13,163 bases of DNA from an uncultured Oscillibacter sp. (GTDB lineage Bacteria; Bacillota; Clostridia; Oscillospirales; Oscillospiraceae), in contig URTS01000045.1 in NCBI GenBank assembly GCA_900550685.1, forward strand, positions 1 through 13,163. Direction: 5' to 3'. The position numbers and the translations under genes were made by a program. Position 1 is the stretch's first letter. Every line of letters begins with the position of its first letter. The notes below the pieces were generated by a model that had not been told where the DNA came from, searched no databases, and saw only the letters and a list, made by a program, of their open reading frames with translations. Below, piece by piece: positions 1 through 10,061 of the stretch.

Positions 1-728
1 CCCGGGACGTTTCCGGCGAAGGTGTGCAGCAGGCCCTGCTGAAAATCGTGGAGGGCACGGTGGCCAACGTGCCGCCCCAGGGCGGCCGGAAGCACCCCCA
101 CCAGGAGTTTATTCAGGTGAACACCAAGAACATCCTCTTCATCTGCGGCGGCGCGTTTGACGGTCTGGAAAAGATCATCGAGCAGCGCCTGGACCAGAAG
201 ACCATGGGCTTCGGCGCCGACATTCAGAGCAAGAAGGAAAAGAATGTCAGCCAGCTGCTCTCCCAGGTCCAGCCCCACGATATCCTGAAATTCGGCATCA
301 TTCCCGAATTGGTGGGCCGCCTGCCGGTGATCGCGCCCCTGAACGCTTTGCAGCGGGAGGACCTGGTGCGGATCCTGAAGGAGCCCAAGAACGCCCTGGT
401 GAAGCAGTACAAGAAGCTGATGGAGTACGACGATGTGGACCTGGAATTCACCGATGATGCCCTGAACGCCATCGCGGACAAGGCCATCGAGCGGAACATC
501 GGCGCCCGGGGCCTCCGGGCGGTGATGGAGGGACTGCTGACGCAGATCATGTACGACATTCCCTCCGACAAGACCGTTGTGAAGGCGGTCGTGACCAAGG
601 ACTGCGTGGAAGGCAAGGCAGAGCCGGAGCTTACCCACGATCCGGAGAAGATCAACTACTCCGTAAAGCTGAAATCCGGCCGCAGCGAGAACCGGAGCAA
701 TCCGGCGGAGCCGCAGTCGGCATCTTAA
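1..728 (+). CDS. clpX: ATP-dependent Clp protease ATP-binding subunit ClpX, C-terminal part (5' end outside window)
   Basis: This is the AAA+ unfoldase that recognises tagged proteins and feeds them into the ClpP chamber. Only the last ~242 residues are present. The frame is open from base 3 to a TAA at 726-728, so the zinc-binding domain and Walker A/B motifs lie upstream of the window. Visible ClpX hallmarks are RDVSGEGVQQALLK at the very start, the histidine-containing GGRKHPHQEF segment, GGAFDGLEKII, a GFG-type ClpP-docking loop (KTMGFGADI), GIIPELVGRLPVI, and the sensor-2 helix NIGARGLRAVMEG. The C-terminus ends in a polar tail rich in N, S and E, normal for the family. lon follows 66 bp downstream on the same strand, a common clostridial and bacillar arrangement. 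An in-frame GTG at 24 is an internal Val, not a start. The identity is secure; the missing N-terminus is only a window edge effect. Confidence 0.96.
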   Translation, partial: RDVSGEGVQQALLKIVEGTVANVPPQGGRKHPHQEFIQVNTKNILFICGGAFDGLEKIIEQRLDQKTMGFGADIQSKKEKNVSQLLSQVQPHDILKFGIIPELVGRLPVIAPLNALQREDLVRILKEPKNALVKQYKKLMEYDDVDLEFTDDALNAIADKAIERNIGARGLRAVMEGLLTQIMYDIPSDKTVVKAVVTKDCVEGKAEPELTHDPEKINYSVKLKSGRSENRSNPAEPQSAS

Positions 729-734
729 AAGAAC

Positions 735-770
735 AGGGGGGAGGGGCGAACACGCGCCTCTTCCCCCTTT
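735..770 (+). terminator. GC-rich hairpin between clpX and lon (weak terminator or attenuator)
   Basis: Bases 735-748 pair with 755-768, giving a 14-bp stem with two G-U pairs and a 6-base loop (AACACG). Only a short T-run (768-770) follows. The stem is very stable but the U-tract is poor. There is little room for a separate promoter before the lon ribosome binding site at 781-788. The likeliest role is partial termination or transcript processing that sets the lon level below clpX. This is inference from structure alone. Confidence 0.5.
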
Positions 771-794
771 CAACTCTCCAGAGAGGAGCAGATT

Positions 795-3185
795 ATGGAA
801 CCTGAGACTTTGAATCTTCCCGTCCTGGCCCTCCGGGGCCTGACGGTTTTTCCCCATACCAACCTGACCTTTGACGTGGAGCGCCGCATCTCCATGAAAG
901 CCCTGGAAGTGGCCATGGAGACCGGTCAGGAGATCTTCCTGGTGACCCAGCGGGAGATCAATGTGGACAAGCCCACGGAGCAGGACCTCTACACCATGGG
1001 CACCATTTCCCGGGTGACCCAGATCCTGCGGCTGGGCCAGAATTCCCTGCGGGTCATGGTGGAGGGCGGACGCCGGGCCCGGCTGAAGCGGCTGTGGCAG
1101 CTGGAACCCTACCTCCAGGGCCATGTGGAGCTGGTGGAGGAATCCGAAACCGTGAGCCACGGCCCCAGAACGGAGGCCCTGCTGCGGCAGACCTGGACCC
1201 TGTTCCAGGATTACGCCCAGCTGGCCGGGAATGTGGCGGAGGAGGTCACCGCCGCGGCTCTGGACTGCCAGGATCCCGGCTACCTGGCGGACCTCATTGC
1301 CCAGAATATCGCCCTGCGGTACGATGATAAGCAGGCCATTCTGGAAGAGGTGTCCCCCCTGATGCGCCTGCGGAAGCTCAACGGCTTTTTGGCCCGGGAG
1401 CGGGACGTGCTGGGCTATCAGCGCCAGATGGAGGGCAAGGTCCGGGACGAACTGGCCCAGCAGCAGAAGGAGCAGATCCTGCGGACCCAGATCCGGGTGC
1501 TGCAGAACGAGCTGGGCGAGGACGAGGACAACGAGATCGACGAATACCGCCAGAAGCTGGACGCGCTGAAACTGGACGACGAGACCCGCCAGCATCTGGA
1601 CAAGGAGATCACCAAGCTTGCCAAGCAGCCCTATGTCAGCGCCGAGGCCTCCGTCATCCGGAACTATCTGGATGTGTGTCTGGAGCTGCCCTGGGGTACA
1701 TATACCAAGGAGCGCCTGAATGTGGAAGCGGCCCGGAAGGTGCTGGACCGGGACCATTACGGCCTGGAAAAGGTGAAGGAACGGATTTTGGAGACCATTG
1801 CCGTCCGGCAGATGAATCCGGAGGGGAAGGGCCAGATCCTGTGCCTGGTGGGCCCTCCCGGCGTGGGCAAGACCTCCATCGCTCTGTCTGTGGCCAACGC
1901 CCTGAACCGGAAGCTCACCCGCATTTCTTTGGGCGGTGTCCGGGATGAGGCGGATATCCGTGGCCACCGGAAGACCTACATCGGTTCCATGCCGGGCCGC
2001 ATTGTGGAGGCCATCAGCCGCAGCGGCTCCATGAACCCGCTGCTGGTGCTGGACGAGATCGACAAGCTGGGCAATGATTACCGGGGCGATCCCGCCTCGG
2101 CTCTGCTGGAAGTGCTGGACAGTGAGCAGAACCACGCCTTCCGGGACCATTTCCTGGAAATTCCCCTGGACCTGTCCAAGGTCATGTTCATCACCACTGC
2201 CAACTCCCTGGATACCATTCCCCGGCCCCTGCTGGACCGGATGGAGGTCATTCAGCTGTCCAGCTACACCGATGAGGAAAAGCTGCAAATCGCCCGAAAC
2301 CATCTGCTGCCCAAGCAGATGAAGGAGCACGGACTGAAAAAGGGCAGTCTCCGGATGGATGATGAGACCCTCCGGGCCGTCATCCGGGACTACACCCGGG
2401 AGTCCGGCGTCCGCCAGTTGGAGCGGCGGCTGGCCGCCGTCTGCCGGAAGGCGGATATGCGCCTGCTGACGAAGCTGGTCAAGCGGGTGACCGTCACGGA
2501 AAAGGACCTGCCCAAGCTGCTGGATATGCAGCCCTATCCCCCCTCCATCCATGTGGATCAGGAGGAGATCGGCGTGGTGAACGGCCTGGCCTGGACGGAA
2601 GCAGGCGGCGAGATCTTGGAAGTGGAGGTCAACGTCATGGAGGGCTCCGGCAAGCTGGAGCTTACCGGCAACCTGGGAGACGTGATGAAGGAATCCGCAC
2701 AGACGGCCCTTTCCTGCTTGCGGAGCCGGGCGGATGCGCTGGGCATTGAGAAGGATTTCTACAAGACCAAGGACATCCATGTCCACTTCCCGGAGGGAGC
2801 GGTGCCCAAGGACGGTCCCTCTGCCGGTATCGCCATGGCCACGGCTCTGCTGTCCGCCCTGACGGACCGGAAGATCAAGGCCGGCATCGCCATGACCGGC
2901 GAGATCACCCTCCGGGGCCGGGTGCTGCCCATCGGCGGATTGAAGGAAAAGACCATGGCCGCCAAACGATACGGCATCCACACGGTGCTGATCCCCAAAG
3001 ACAACGTCCGGGACCTGGAGGAGATCGACCAGACGGTCCGGGCGGCGCTGCGGTTCGTGCCGGTGGAGACGGTGGACCAGGTGTTTGACGAGGTATTCTG
3101 CCGCGCCAAGGAAACGCGGCAGCCGGAGGCCATTCCGGCCTTCCTGCCGGTGGAAAACGGCACGGAAGCCGCCCTGCGGCAATAA
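795..3185 (+). CDS. lon: ATP-dependent endopeptidase La (Lon)
   Basis: This 796-residue protein is a full-length LonA-type cytosolic protease that unfolds and degrades misfolded and regulatory proteins. The N-terminal substrate-binding LON domain covers about residues 1-205 (it opens LPVLALRGLTVFPHTNL), followed by a charged helical linker at about 205-300. The AAA+ module carries Walker A GPPGVGKT at 353-360 and Walker B LLVLDEID at 416-423. The C-terminal peptidase domain contains the catalytic Ser676 in GPSAGIAM and Lys719 in GGLKEK, 43 residues apart as in E. coli Lon. The start is set by the GAGAGGAG ribosome binding site at 781-788. The gene lies 66 bp after clpX, separated by a stable hairpin, and 14 bp before ysxC, so the latter two are surely cotranscribed. 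Many Firmicutes carry lonB between clpX and lonA; here it is absent. Nothing suggests damage. Confidence 0.98.
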   Translation: MEPETLNLPVLALRGLTVFPHTNLTFDVERRISMKALEVAMETGQEIFLVTQREINVDKPTEQDLYTMGTISRVTQILRLGQNSLRVMVEGGRRARLKRLWQLEPYLQGHVELVEESETVSHGPRTEALLRQTWTLFQDYAQLAGNVAEEVTAAALDCQDPGYLADLIAQNIALRYDDKQAILEEVSPLMRLRKLNGFLARERDVLGYQRQMEGKVRDELAQQQKEQILRTQIRVLQNELGEDEDNEIDEYRQKLDALKLDDETRQHLDKEITKLAKQPYVSAEASVIRNYLDVCLELPWGTYTKERLNVEAARKVLDRDHYGLEKVKERILETIAVRQMNPEGKGQILCLVGPPGVGKTSIALSVANALNRKLTRISLGGVRDEADIRGHRKTYIGSMPGRIVEAISRSGSMNPLLVLDEIDKLGNDYRGDPASALLEVLDSEQNHAFRDHFLEIPLDLSKVMFITTANSLDTIPRPLLDRMEVIQLSSYTDEEKLQIARNHLLPKQMKEHGLKKGSLRMDDETLRAVIRDYTRESGVRQLERRLAAVCRKADMRLLTKLVKRVTVTEKDLPKLLDMQPYPPSIHVDQEEIGVVNGLAWTEAGGEILEVEVNVMEGSGKLELTGNLGDVMKESAQTALSCLRSRADALGIEKDFYKTKDIHVHFPEGAVPKDGPSAGIAMATALLSALTDRKIKAGIAMTGEITLRGRVLPIGGLKEKTMAAKRYGIHTVLIPKDNVRDLEEIDQTVRAALRFVPVETVDQVFDEVFCRAKETRQPEAIPAFLPVENGTEAALRQ

Positions 3186-3199
3186 AGAAGGAGAGACCT

Positions 3200-3796
3200 A
3201 TGCCCTTGAATTTCAATAAAGCGGACTTTGTGCGCTCCGCAGGAGAGCCCAAGGACTTTCTGCGGGACGGACTGCCCCAGTTCGCCTTTGCAGGCCGTTC
3301 CAACGTAGGCAAGTCCTCCGTCATCAACCGGCTGGTGGGGCGGAAGAACCTGGCCTATGTAGGCGCCTCCCCGGGAAAGACCACCCATATCAACTACTTT
3401 CTCATCGACCAGCAGGCCTATCTGGTGGATCTGCCGGGCTATGGCTATGCCAAGGTGTCCCGGTCTGAGAAGGAGCGCTGGGCCCGGCTGATGGAGACCT
3501 ATTTCCAGCGGGAGGCGGATGCCATCACCACCGGCGTGCTGATCGTGGACATTCGCCACAAGCCCACGGAAAACGATCTGGTGATGCACGATTGGTTCCG
3601 CCAGAGCGGCTGCCCGGAGATCGTGGTGGCCAACAAGCTGGACAAGCTGAAAAAAAGCCAGGTGGAACCGGCGCTGACCCTCATCCGGGAGACGTTGGCC
3701 CTGACGGAGCAGGATATCCTCATTCCCTTTTCCGCGGAAAAGGGAGAGGGGAAGGATACCCTGGTCCGTCTGCTGCTGGACGCCTGCCAGGGCTGA
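3200..3796 (+). CDS. ysxC: Ribosome biogenesis GTP-binding protein YsxC/EngB
   Basis: This 198-residue TRAFAC-class GTPase is of the EngB/YihA/YsxC family, which helps assemble the large ribosomal subunit. The G1 P-loop GRSNVGKS is at 32-39. The G2 threonine lies in the PGKTTHINYF segment at 58-67, a family signature. G3 DLPGYGYAKVS is at 77-87, G4 NKLD at 145-148, and the G5-type FSAEKGEG segment is near the C-terminus. Length is normal for the family. The ATG is preceded by AAGGAGAG at 3188-3195, and the gene begins 14 bp after the lon stop, so it is translated from the lon transcript. A strong terminator follows at once, making this the last gene of the clpX-lon-ysxC operon. The identity is firm from the G1 and DLPGYGYA motifs. 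Confidence 0.97.
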   Translation: MPLNFNKADFVRSAGEPKDFLRDGLPQFAFAGRSNVGKSSVINRLVGRKNLAYVGASPGKTTHINYFLIDQQAYLVDLPGYGYAKVSRSEKERWARLMETYFQREADAITTGVLIVDIRHKPTENDLVMHDWFRQSGCPEIVVANKLDKLKKSQVEPALTLIRETLALTEQDILIPFSAEKGEGKDTLVRLLLDACQG

Positions 3797-3802
3797 AAAT
3801 AG

Positions 3803-3843
3803 AAAAAACAAGGACGGTGTACGGACACCGTCCTTGTTTTTTT
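3803..3843. terminator. Bidirectional intrinsic terminator between convergent ysxC and PFOR genes
   Basis: An 18-bp stem (3803-3820 with 3825-3842) closes a 4-base ACGG loop. The stem ends in an A-run on the left and a T-run on the right (3837-3843), so RNA from either strand gives a hairpin followed by U's. It lies 6 bp after the ysxC stop and about 110 bp after the PFOR stop on the other strand. It can therefore end both transcription units. Confidence 0.9.
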
Positions 3844-3884
3844 GCGGAAAACGGGGCACAGGCAGAGAGCGCCCGGTATCAAGC

Positions 3885-3922
3885 AGGAAGCGTTCCGGAT
3901 ATTCCGGAACGCTTCCTTTTTT
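3885..3922 (+). terminator. Second, tandem intrinsic terminator after ysxC
   Basis: Bases 3885-3899 pair perfectly with 3903-3917 around a 3-base loop, followed by a T-run at 3917-3922. The U-tract is on the + strand only; read on the - strand, the hairpin is followed by CTGCTTG, which is not a terminator tail. It therefore looks like a backup stop protecting the PFOR 3' end from + strand read-through. Confidence 0.75.
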
Positions 3923-3955
3923 GAGAGAGTATGGAAAGATGGAAGGACTGGAGGT

Positions 3956-7477
<3,522 letters not shown>

Positions 7478-7483
7478 ACGCAA

Positions 7484-7492
7484 TTCCTTCCT
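7484..7492 (-). promoter_or_regulatory. Ribosome binding site setting the PFOR start
   Basis: The - strand reads AGGAAGGAA here. The core AAGGA ends 7 bases before the ATG at 7477. It lies inside the coding region of the longer alternative start at 7504, which argues for the shorter protein. Confidence 0.75.
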
Positions 7493-7517
7493 ATCTTTCT
7501 TCACTGAATATGCCGTT

Positions 7518-7546
7518 TTTATATAGGTACCATCAGCAGATGGTAA
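7518..7546 (-). promoter_or_regulatory. Candidate PFOR promoter with embedded inverted repeat
   Basis: On the - strand, TTACCA (7541-7546) and TATAAA (7518-7523) are separated by 17 bp, a plausible sigma-70/sigma-A promoter that would start RNA near 7511, about 34 bases before the ATG. A perfect 7-bp inverted repeat with a 4-base centre (7528-7534 with 7539-7545) overlaps the -35 and spacer, where an operator could sit. Alternatively, the repeat is a 3'-end hairpin of the upstream iclR-type mRNA, although no U-tract follows it. The match to consensus is moderate. Confidence 0.45.
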
Positions 7547-7556
7547 CGCTCAAATA

Positions 7557-8321
7557 TCAGAAAGCCAGCCTGCAATTCTGGATGCGGCAGCTTTCCTCGA
7601 TCAGCTGCCGCTTTTGCAGGAGCAGCTGGGTGATCTGCTGTTTCTTCTCATCGGTGTAGCGGAATTTGGGGATCGTTACACTGATGGCCGCCTTGACCTG
7701 GCTGTTCTCTGCCAGAGGCACCGCCGCACAGCAGATCTCTGCAGTGGATTCCTCGTTTTCATAGGCGATCCCGGCGCTGCGGATGTCGTGAAGCGCTGAG
7801 ATGAGGGTATCAATGTCCATAATGGAGTTTGGGGTGTAGGGGAAGAAGCGGTAGCCCTCATAGAGCTGTCGGACTGTTTCGTCCGGCATGCCGGAGAGCA
7901 GGGCCTTGCCCAGGCCGGTGACGTGGGCAGGGAGGTGGTGGCCCACCTCGCTGATGATGGAGATAATGGCGTGCCCTTCCTCCTTTAAGAGGTAGTGCAC
8001 GTCCGGTCCCACCAGCACGCCCATCTGACAGACCTCGTCTACCTTGGAGACGATGCTGCGCATTTCGCTGCGGATGATGGACAGGGCATTCTGGCCGCTG
8101 GCGTAAGACAGGCCCAATTCAAAGGTATGGGGACCGATCTTGTAGAGACTGCCGTCCGCCACAATGTAATTGGTGGCAGCCAGGGTTTTCAGAATCGGGG
8201 AGATGGTCCCCTTGGGAAGGGCCAGCAGATTGGAGATCTCCGACAGGCTCAGACCGCCGGAATTGGCATCGATCAACTCCAGAATCCGGAGGACCCGCAG
8301 GGTAGGATTGTGGTATTCCAT
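7557..8321 (-). CDS. IclR-family transcriptional regulator
   Basis: This 254-residue protein has the usual IclR size and layout. A winged helix-turn-helix lies at about 5-65 (LRVLRILELI, then LSLSEISNLLALPKGTISPILKTL-type helices at 24-47). An effector-binding domain follows, with a GLGKALLSGMPDE segment and a C-terminal CCAAVPLAENSQVKAAISVTIP stretch typical of the family's ligand pocket. I choose the ATG at 8321 because IclR proteins normally begin just before the first helix. The same frame is open back to 8555, but that extension runs through a promoter and a terminator tail. The ribosome binding site is weak (GGAG, 10 bp upstream). The gene lies between the hydroxy-acid operon and PFOR, all on the same strand. 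IclR proteins often control sugar-acid or aromatic-acid catabolism, so the neighbouring operon, PFOR or its own gene are candidate targets; the effector is unknown. Confidence 0.93.
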   Translation of the reverse strand: MEYHNPTLRVLRILELIDANSGGLSLSEISNLLALPKGTISPILKTLAATNYIVADGSLYKIGPHTFELGLSYASGQNALSIIRSEMRSIVSKVDEVCQMGVLVGPDVHYLLKEEGHAIISIISEVGHHLPAHVTGLGKALLSGMPDETVRQLYEGYRFFPYTPNSIMDIDTLISALHDIRSAGIAYENEESTAEICCAAVPLAENSQVKAAISVTIPKFRYTDEKKQQITQLLLQKRQLIEESCRIQNCRLAF

Positions 8322-8397
8322 AAAAGGTGGGCTCCGATCTTCCGGAGCTGCGTTTTGCAGGCCGGGGAAGTATGTAATAATAGGCTCCAGAATTTGC

Positions 8398-8425
8398 ATA
8401 TCCGAATATAAAACGAATATCCGAA
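8398..8425 (-). promoter_or_regulatory. Paired 9-bp direct repeats, candidate operator
   Basis: On the - strand, TTCGGATAT occurs exactly twice (8417-8425 and 8398-8406), offset by 19 bp. The pair lies about 5-32 bases downstream of the predicted transcription start at 8430. That is a classic roadblock position for autorepression, most simply by the IclR-family protein encoded just downstream. The repeats are seen; the regulator that binds them is inferred. Confidence 0.5.
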
Positions 8426-8436
8426 ACTCTACTGGT

Positions 8437-8465
8437 AAAATAGCACAGATGTCATCCGTTGTCAA
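8437..8465 (-). promoter_or_regulatory. Near-consensus sigma-A promoter of the IclR-family gene
   Basis: The - strand has a perfect -35 TTGACA (8460-8465), a 17-bp spacer and -10 TATTTT (8437-8442). RNA would begin near 8430 and give a leader of about 109 bases before the ATG at 8321. The A/T-rich stretch just upstream (about 8475-8496) could act as an UP element and is also the tail of the previous operon's terminator. The position rules out the longer reading of the regulator gene from 8555. Confidence 0.75.
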
Positions 8466-8490
8466 GGGGCTATCTATGGAATTTAAAATT

Positions 8491-8528
8491 AAAAAATCTC
8501 CGGTGCAGCCAATTGGCCGCGCCGGAGA
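8491..8528 (-). terminator. Intrinsic terminator of the hydroxy-acid operon
   Basis: Read on the - strand, TCTCCGG (8522-8528) pairs with CCGGAGA (8497-8503), and the stem continues inward through GC pairs to a GCC-AATT-GGC tip. A six-base T-run (8491-8496) and more A/T follow. It lies about 33 bp after the stop of the large dehydratase subunit, so it marks the end of that operon. The stem has one internal mismatch. Confidence 0.88.
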
Positions 8529-8561
8529 CAACGATGAGCTTTTGGGGAAAATCAAGGAAAA

Positions 8562-9725
8562 TCAGACGTAGTTGCAGACGCGGGCAATGGCCATTTCGGT
8601 GTAGCCAAGGGCCTCTGCCTTGGTCTGCTTGCCGCAGGCGGCATCCACCACCATCTGCAGCAGTTCGCCGCCCAGATCGTCCAGAGTCTTGGTGCCGTAG
8701 ATCAGGGGGGAGGCGTCCAGATCGATGTTATCCTCCATCTTGGCAAAGGTCAGCTTATTGCCGGTGATCTTGATGACGGGGACAATGGGGTTGCCGGTGG
8801 GGGTGCCCCGGCCGCTGGAGAACACCACCACCTGAGCGCCGCCGGCCACCATGGCCGCCACGGAGGAGGGGTCGTTGCCCGGGGTGTCCATGACCACCAG
8901 GCCCTGCTTGCTCTGGACCTGCTTGGCGTAGTCATACACGGCATTGATAGGGCTGTGGCCGCCCTTGTGGATACAGCCCAGGGACTTCTCCTCCAGGGTG
9001 GTGATGCCGCCGGCCTTGTTGCCGGGGGAGGGGTTGCCCTCTCGGACCTCCTCGCCCACCAGCCGCAGAGCGGCCTCATAGCGGTGAACGATCTCAAAGA
9101 TGCGGTCATGGACCTCAGGCGTGGCGGCGCGGCGGGCCAGAATGTGCTCGGCGCCGATGAACTCCGTTGTCTCGGAGAGGATGGAGGTGCCGCCTGCGGC
9201 CACGATGCGGTCGCTCATCTCGCCGATGACGGGGTTGGCAGCCAGACCGCTGGTGGGGTCGGAGCCGCCGCACTCAGTGCCCACGATCAGTTCGGAGATG
9301 GGGAATTCCTCCTTCTGAAGCATGGAGGCCTCAGCCACCATTTCCTTGGCGTAACGCACGGCCATGTCCACAGCCTTCAGCGTGCCGCCGGCCTCCTGGA
9401 TGATGACCTGCTTGAGGGGCTTGTTGGTGCGCTCTTCAATGGCTTTGACCACCAGATCCATCTGGCAGTTTTCGCAGCCGAGAGACACCACCACCGTGCC
9501 GTAGACGTTGGGGTTGGCGGCATAGCCTGCCATCACGTCCATGGTCAGCTGCTGGTCAGGGGCCACCTGAGAGCAGCCCTGCTGGTTGTTGAAGGTAACG
9601 GCGCCGGTCACCTGCTGGGCAATGATGCGGGTGGTGTCGGAAGCACACACGCTGGCAGGCAGAATCAGCACATGATTGCGCACGCCCACACGGCCGTCGG
9701 GACGCTTATAACCGTAAAAAGTCAT
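8562..9725 (-). CDS. UxaA-family dehydratase/lyase, catalytic large subunit (altronate dehydratase C-terminal domain type)
   Basis: This 387-residue protein corresponds to the catalytic C-terminal part of altronate/galactarate dehydratases (GD_AH_C type) and, equally, to the large subunit SuyB of sulfolactate sulfo-lyase. Visible family segments are RPDGRVGVRNHVLILP (8-23), NNQQGCSQ with Cys51, VVSLGCENC with Cys84 and Cys87, IQEAGGTLKAV, VGTECGGSD with Cys152, the GNPSPGNKAGGITTLEEKSLG stretch and MDTPGNDPSSVAA. The cysteines are candidate metal ligands of this iron- or manganese-dependent family. The start is the ATG at 9725 with AAGGAGG 8 bp upstream; the frame runs on to 9815 but that part overlaps the preceding gene. 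The SAF-domain protein that E. coli UxaA carries as an N-terminal fusion is here a separate gene ending 13 bp upstream, so the two should form one enzyme. The substrate (altronate-type sugar acid, galactarate or sulfolactate) is not decided by sequence reading. Confidence 0.9.
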   Translation of the reverse strand: MTFYGYKRPDGRVGVRNHVLILPASVCASDTTRIIAQQVTGAVTFNNQQGCSQVAPDQQLTMDVMAGYAANPNVYGTVVVSLGCENCQMDLVVKAIEERTNKPLKQVIIQEAGGTLKAVDMAVRYAKEMVAEASMLQKEEFPISELIVGTECGGSDPTSGLAANPVIGEMSDRIVAAGGTSILSETTEFIGAEHILARRAATPEVHDRIFEIVHRYEAALRLVGEEVREGNPSPGNKAGGITTLEEKSLGCIHKGGHSPINAVYDYAKQVQSKQGLVVMDTPGNDPSSVAAMVAGGAQVVVFSSGRGTPTGNPIVPVIKITGNKLTFAKMEDNIDLDASPLIYGTKTLDDLGGELLQMVVDAACGKQTKAEALGYTEMAIARVCNYV

Positions 9726-9733
9726 GGTCAGTT

Positions 9734-9740
9734 CCTCCTT
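9734..9740 (-). promoter_or_regulatory. Ribosome binding site of the dehydratase large subunit
   Basis: The - strand reads AAGGAGG, 8 bases before the ATG at 9725, and overlaps the TAA stop of the small-subunit gene (9739-9741). This layout suggests coupled translation and equal output of the two subunits. It also decides the start of the large subunit. Confidence 0.85.
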
Positions 9741-10029
9741 ATTCCTTTCCTTCCAGGTTTTCCCGGTGGCTTTCCACGTTGTGGACATGGACATGCTCGC
9801 CGGCCTTGATATCACAGGAGGCGATGCCGATATGCTCGCCGTACTTCACCACGGGCTGGCCCTTGGGTATGTCCCGGGTGGCAAGCTTGTGGTAAATGGT
9901 GATATCCTCCAGAACGGGGAGGGAGAACTCTTTGCTCTCACAGACATAGGTGGCGGTTTCGCCCTTGGCGATGGGCTCGATAGCCACGGCCACATTGTCC
10001 TGGGGGTCGATAATCATTGCATTACGCAT
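9739..10029 (-). CDS. UxaA-family dehydratase/lyase, SAF-domain small subunit
   Basis: This 96-residue protein matches the SAF domain found at the N-terminus of altronate dehydratase and as the free small subunit SuyA of sulfolactate sulfo-lyase. Visible features are the opening IIDPQDNVAVAIEPIAKGET, then HKLATRDIPKGQPVVKYGE, and the closing IGIASCDIKAGEHVHVHNVES, whose VHVHN histidines are typical of these domains. The ATG at 10029 is preceded by AAGGAG 9 bp upstream. It starts 32 bp after the permease gene and ends 13 bp before the catalytic subunit. As a separate gene it must act with the large subunit; in this family the SAF domain is thought to help bind substrate at the active site. Altronate-type and sulfolactate-type enzymes look alike at this level, so no gene symbol is given. 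Confidence 0.9.
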   Translation of the reverse strand: MRNAMIIDPQDNVAVAIEPIAKGETATYVCESKEFSLPVLEDITIYHKLATRDIPKGQPVVKYGEHIGIASCDIKAGEHVHVHNVESHRENLEGKE

Positions 10030-10061
10030 CAGAAATCACTCCTTATAAAATATGAGTAAGC

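Noticed and set aside
2759..3859. A 366-codon - strand frame across the end of lon and ysxC
   Set aside because: It spans two clear + strand genes and the terminator, with no family motif; a chance open frame in GC-rich DNA.
8497..8528. The inner palindrome GGCCAATTGGC considered as a separate operator
   Set aside because: It forms the tip of the terminator stem-loop and is fully explained by that structure.
8322..8555. A 78-residue N-terminal extension of the IclR-family protein
   Set aside because: The extension has no IclR homology, would contain the predicted promoter (8437-8465) and repeats, and reaches into the upstream terminator. The family's usual length fits the start at 8321.
8955..9809. 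A 284-codon + strand frame opposite the dehydratase large subunit
   Set aside because: It is a mirror of a clear enzyme gene, rich in G, H, A and L with no motif, explained by codon bias.
9726..9815. A 30-residue N-terminal extension of the large dehydratase subunit
   Set aside because: It overlaps the small-subunit gene in another frame and lacks a ribosome binding site, whereas the ATG at 9725 has a strong AAGGAGG in place.
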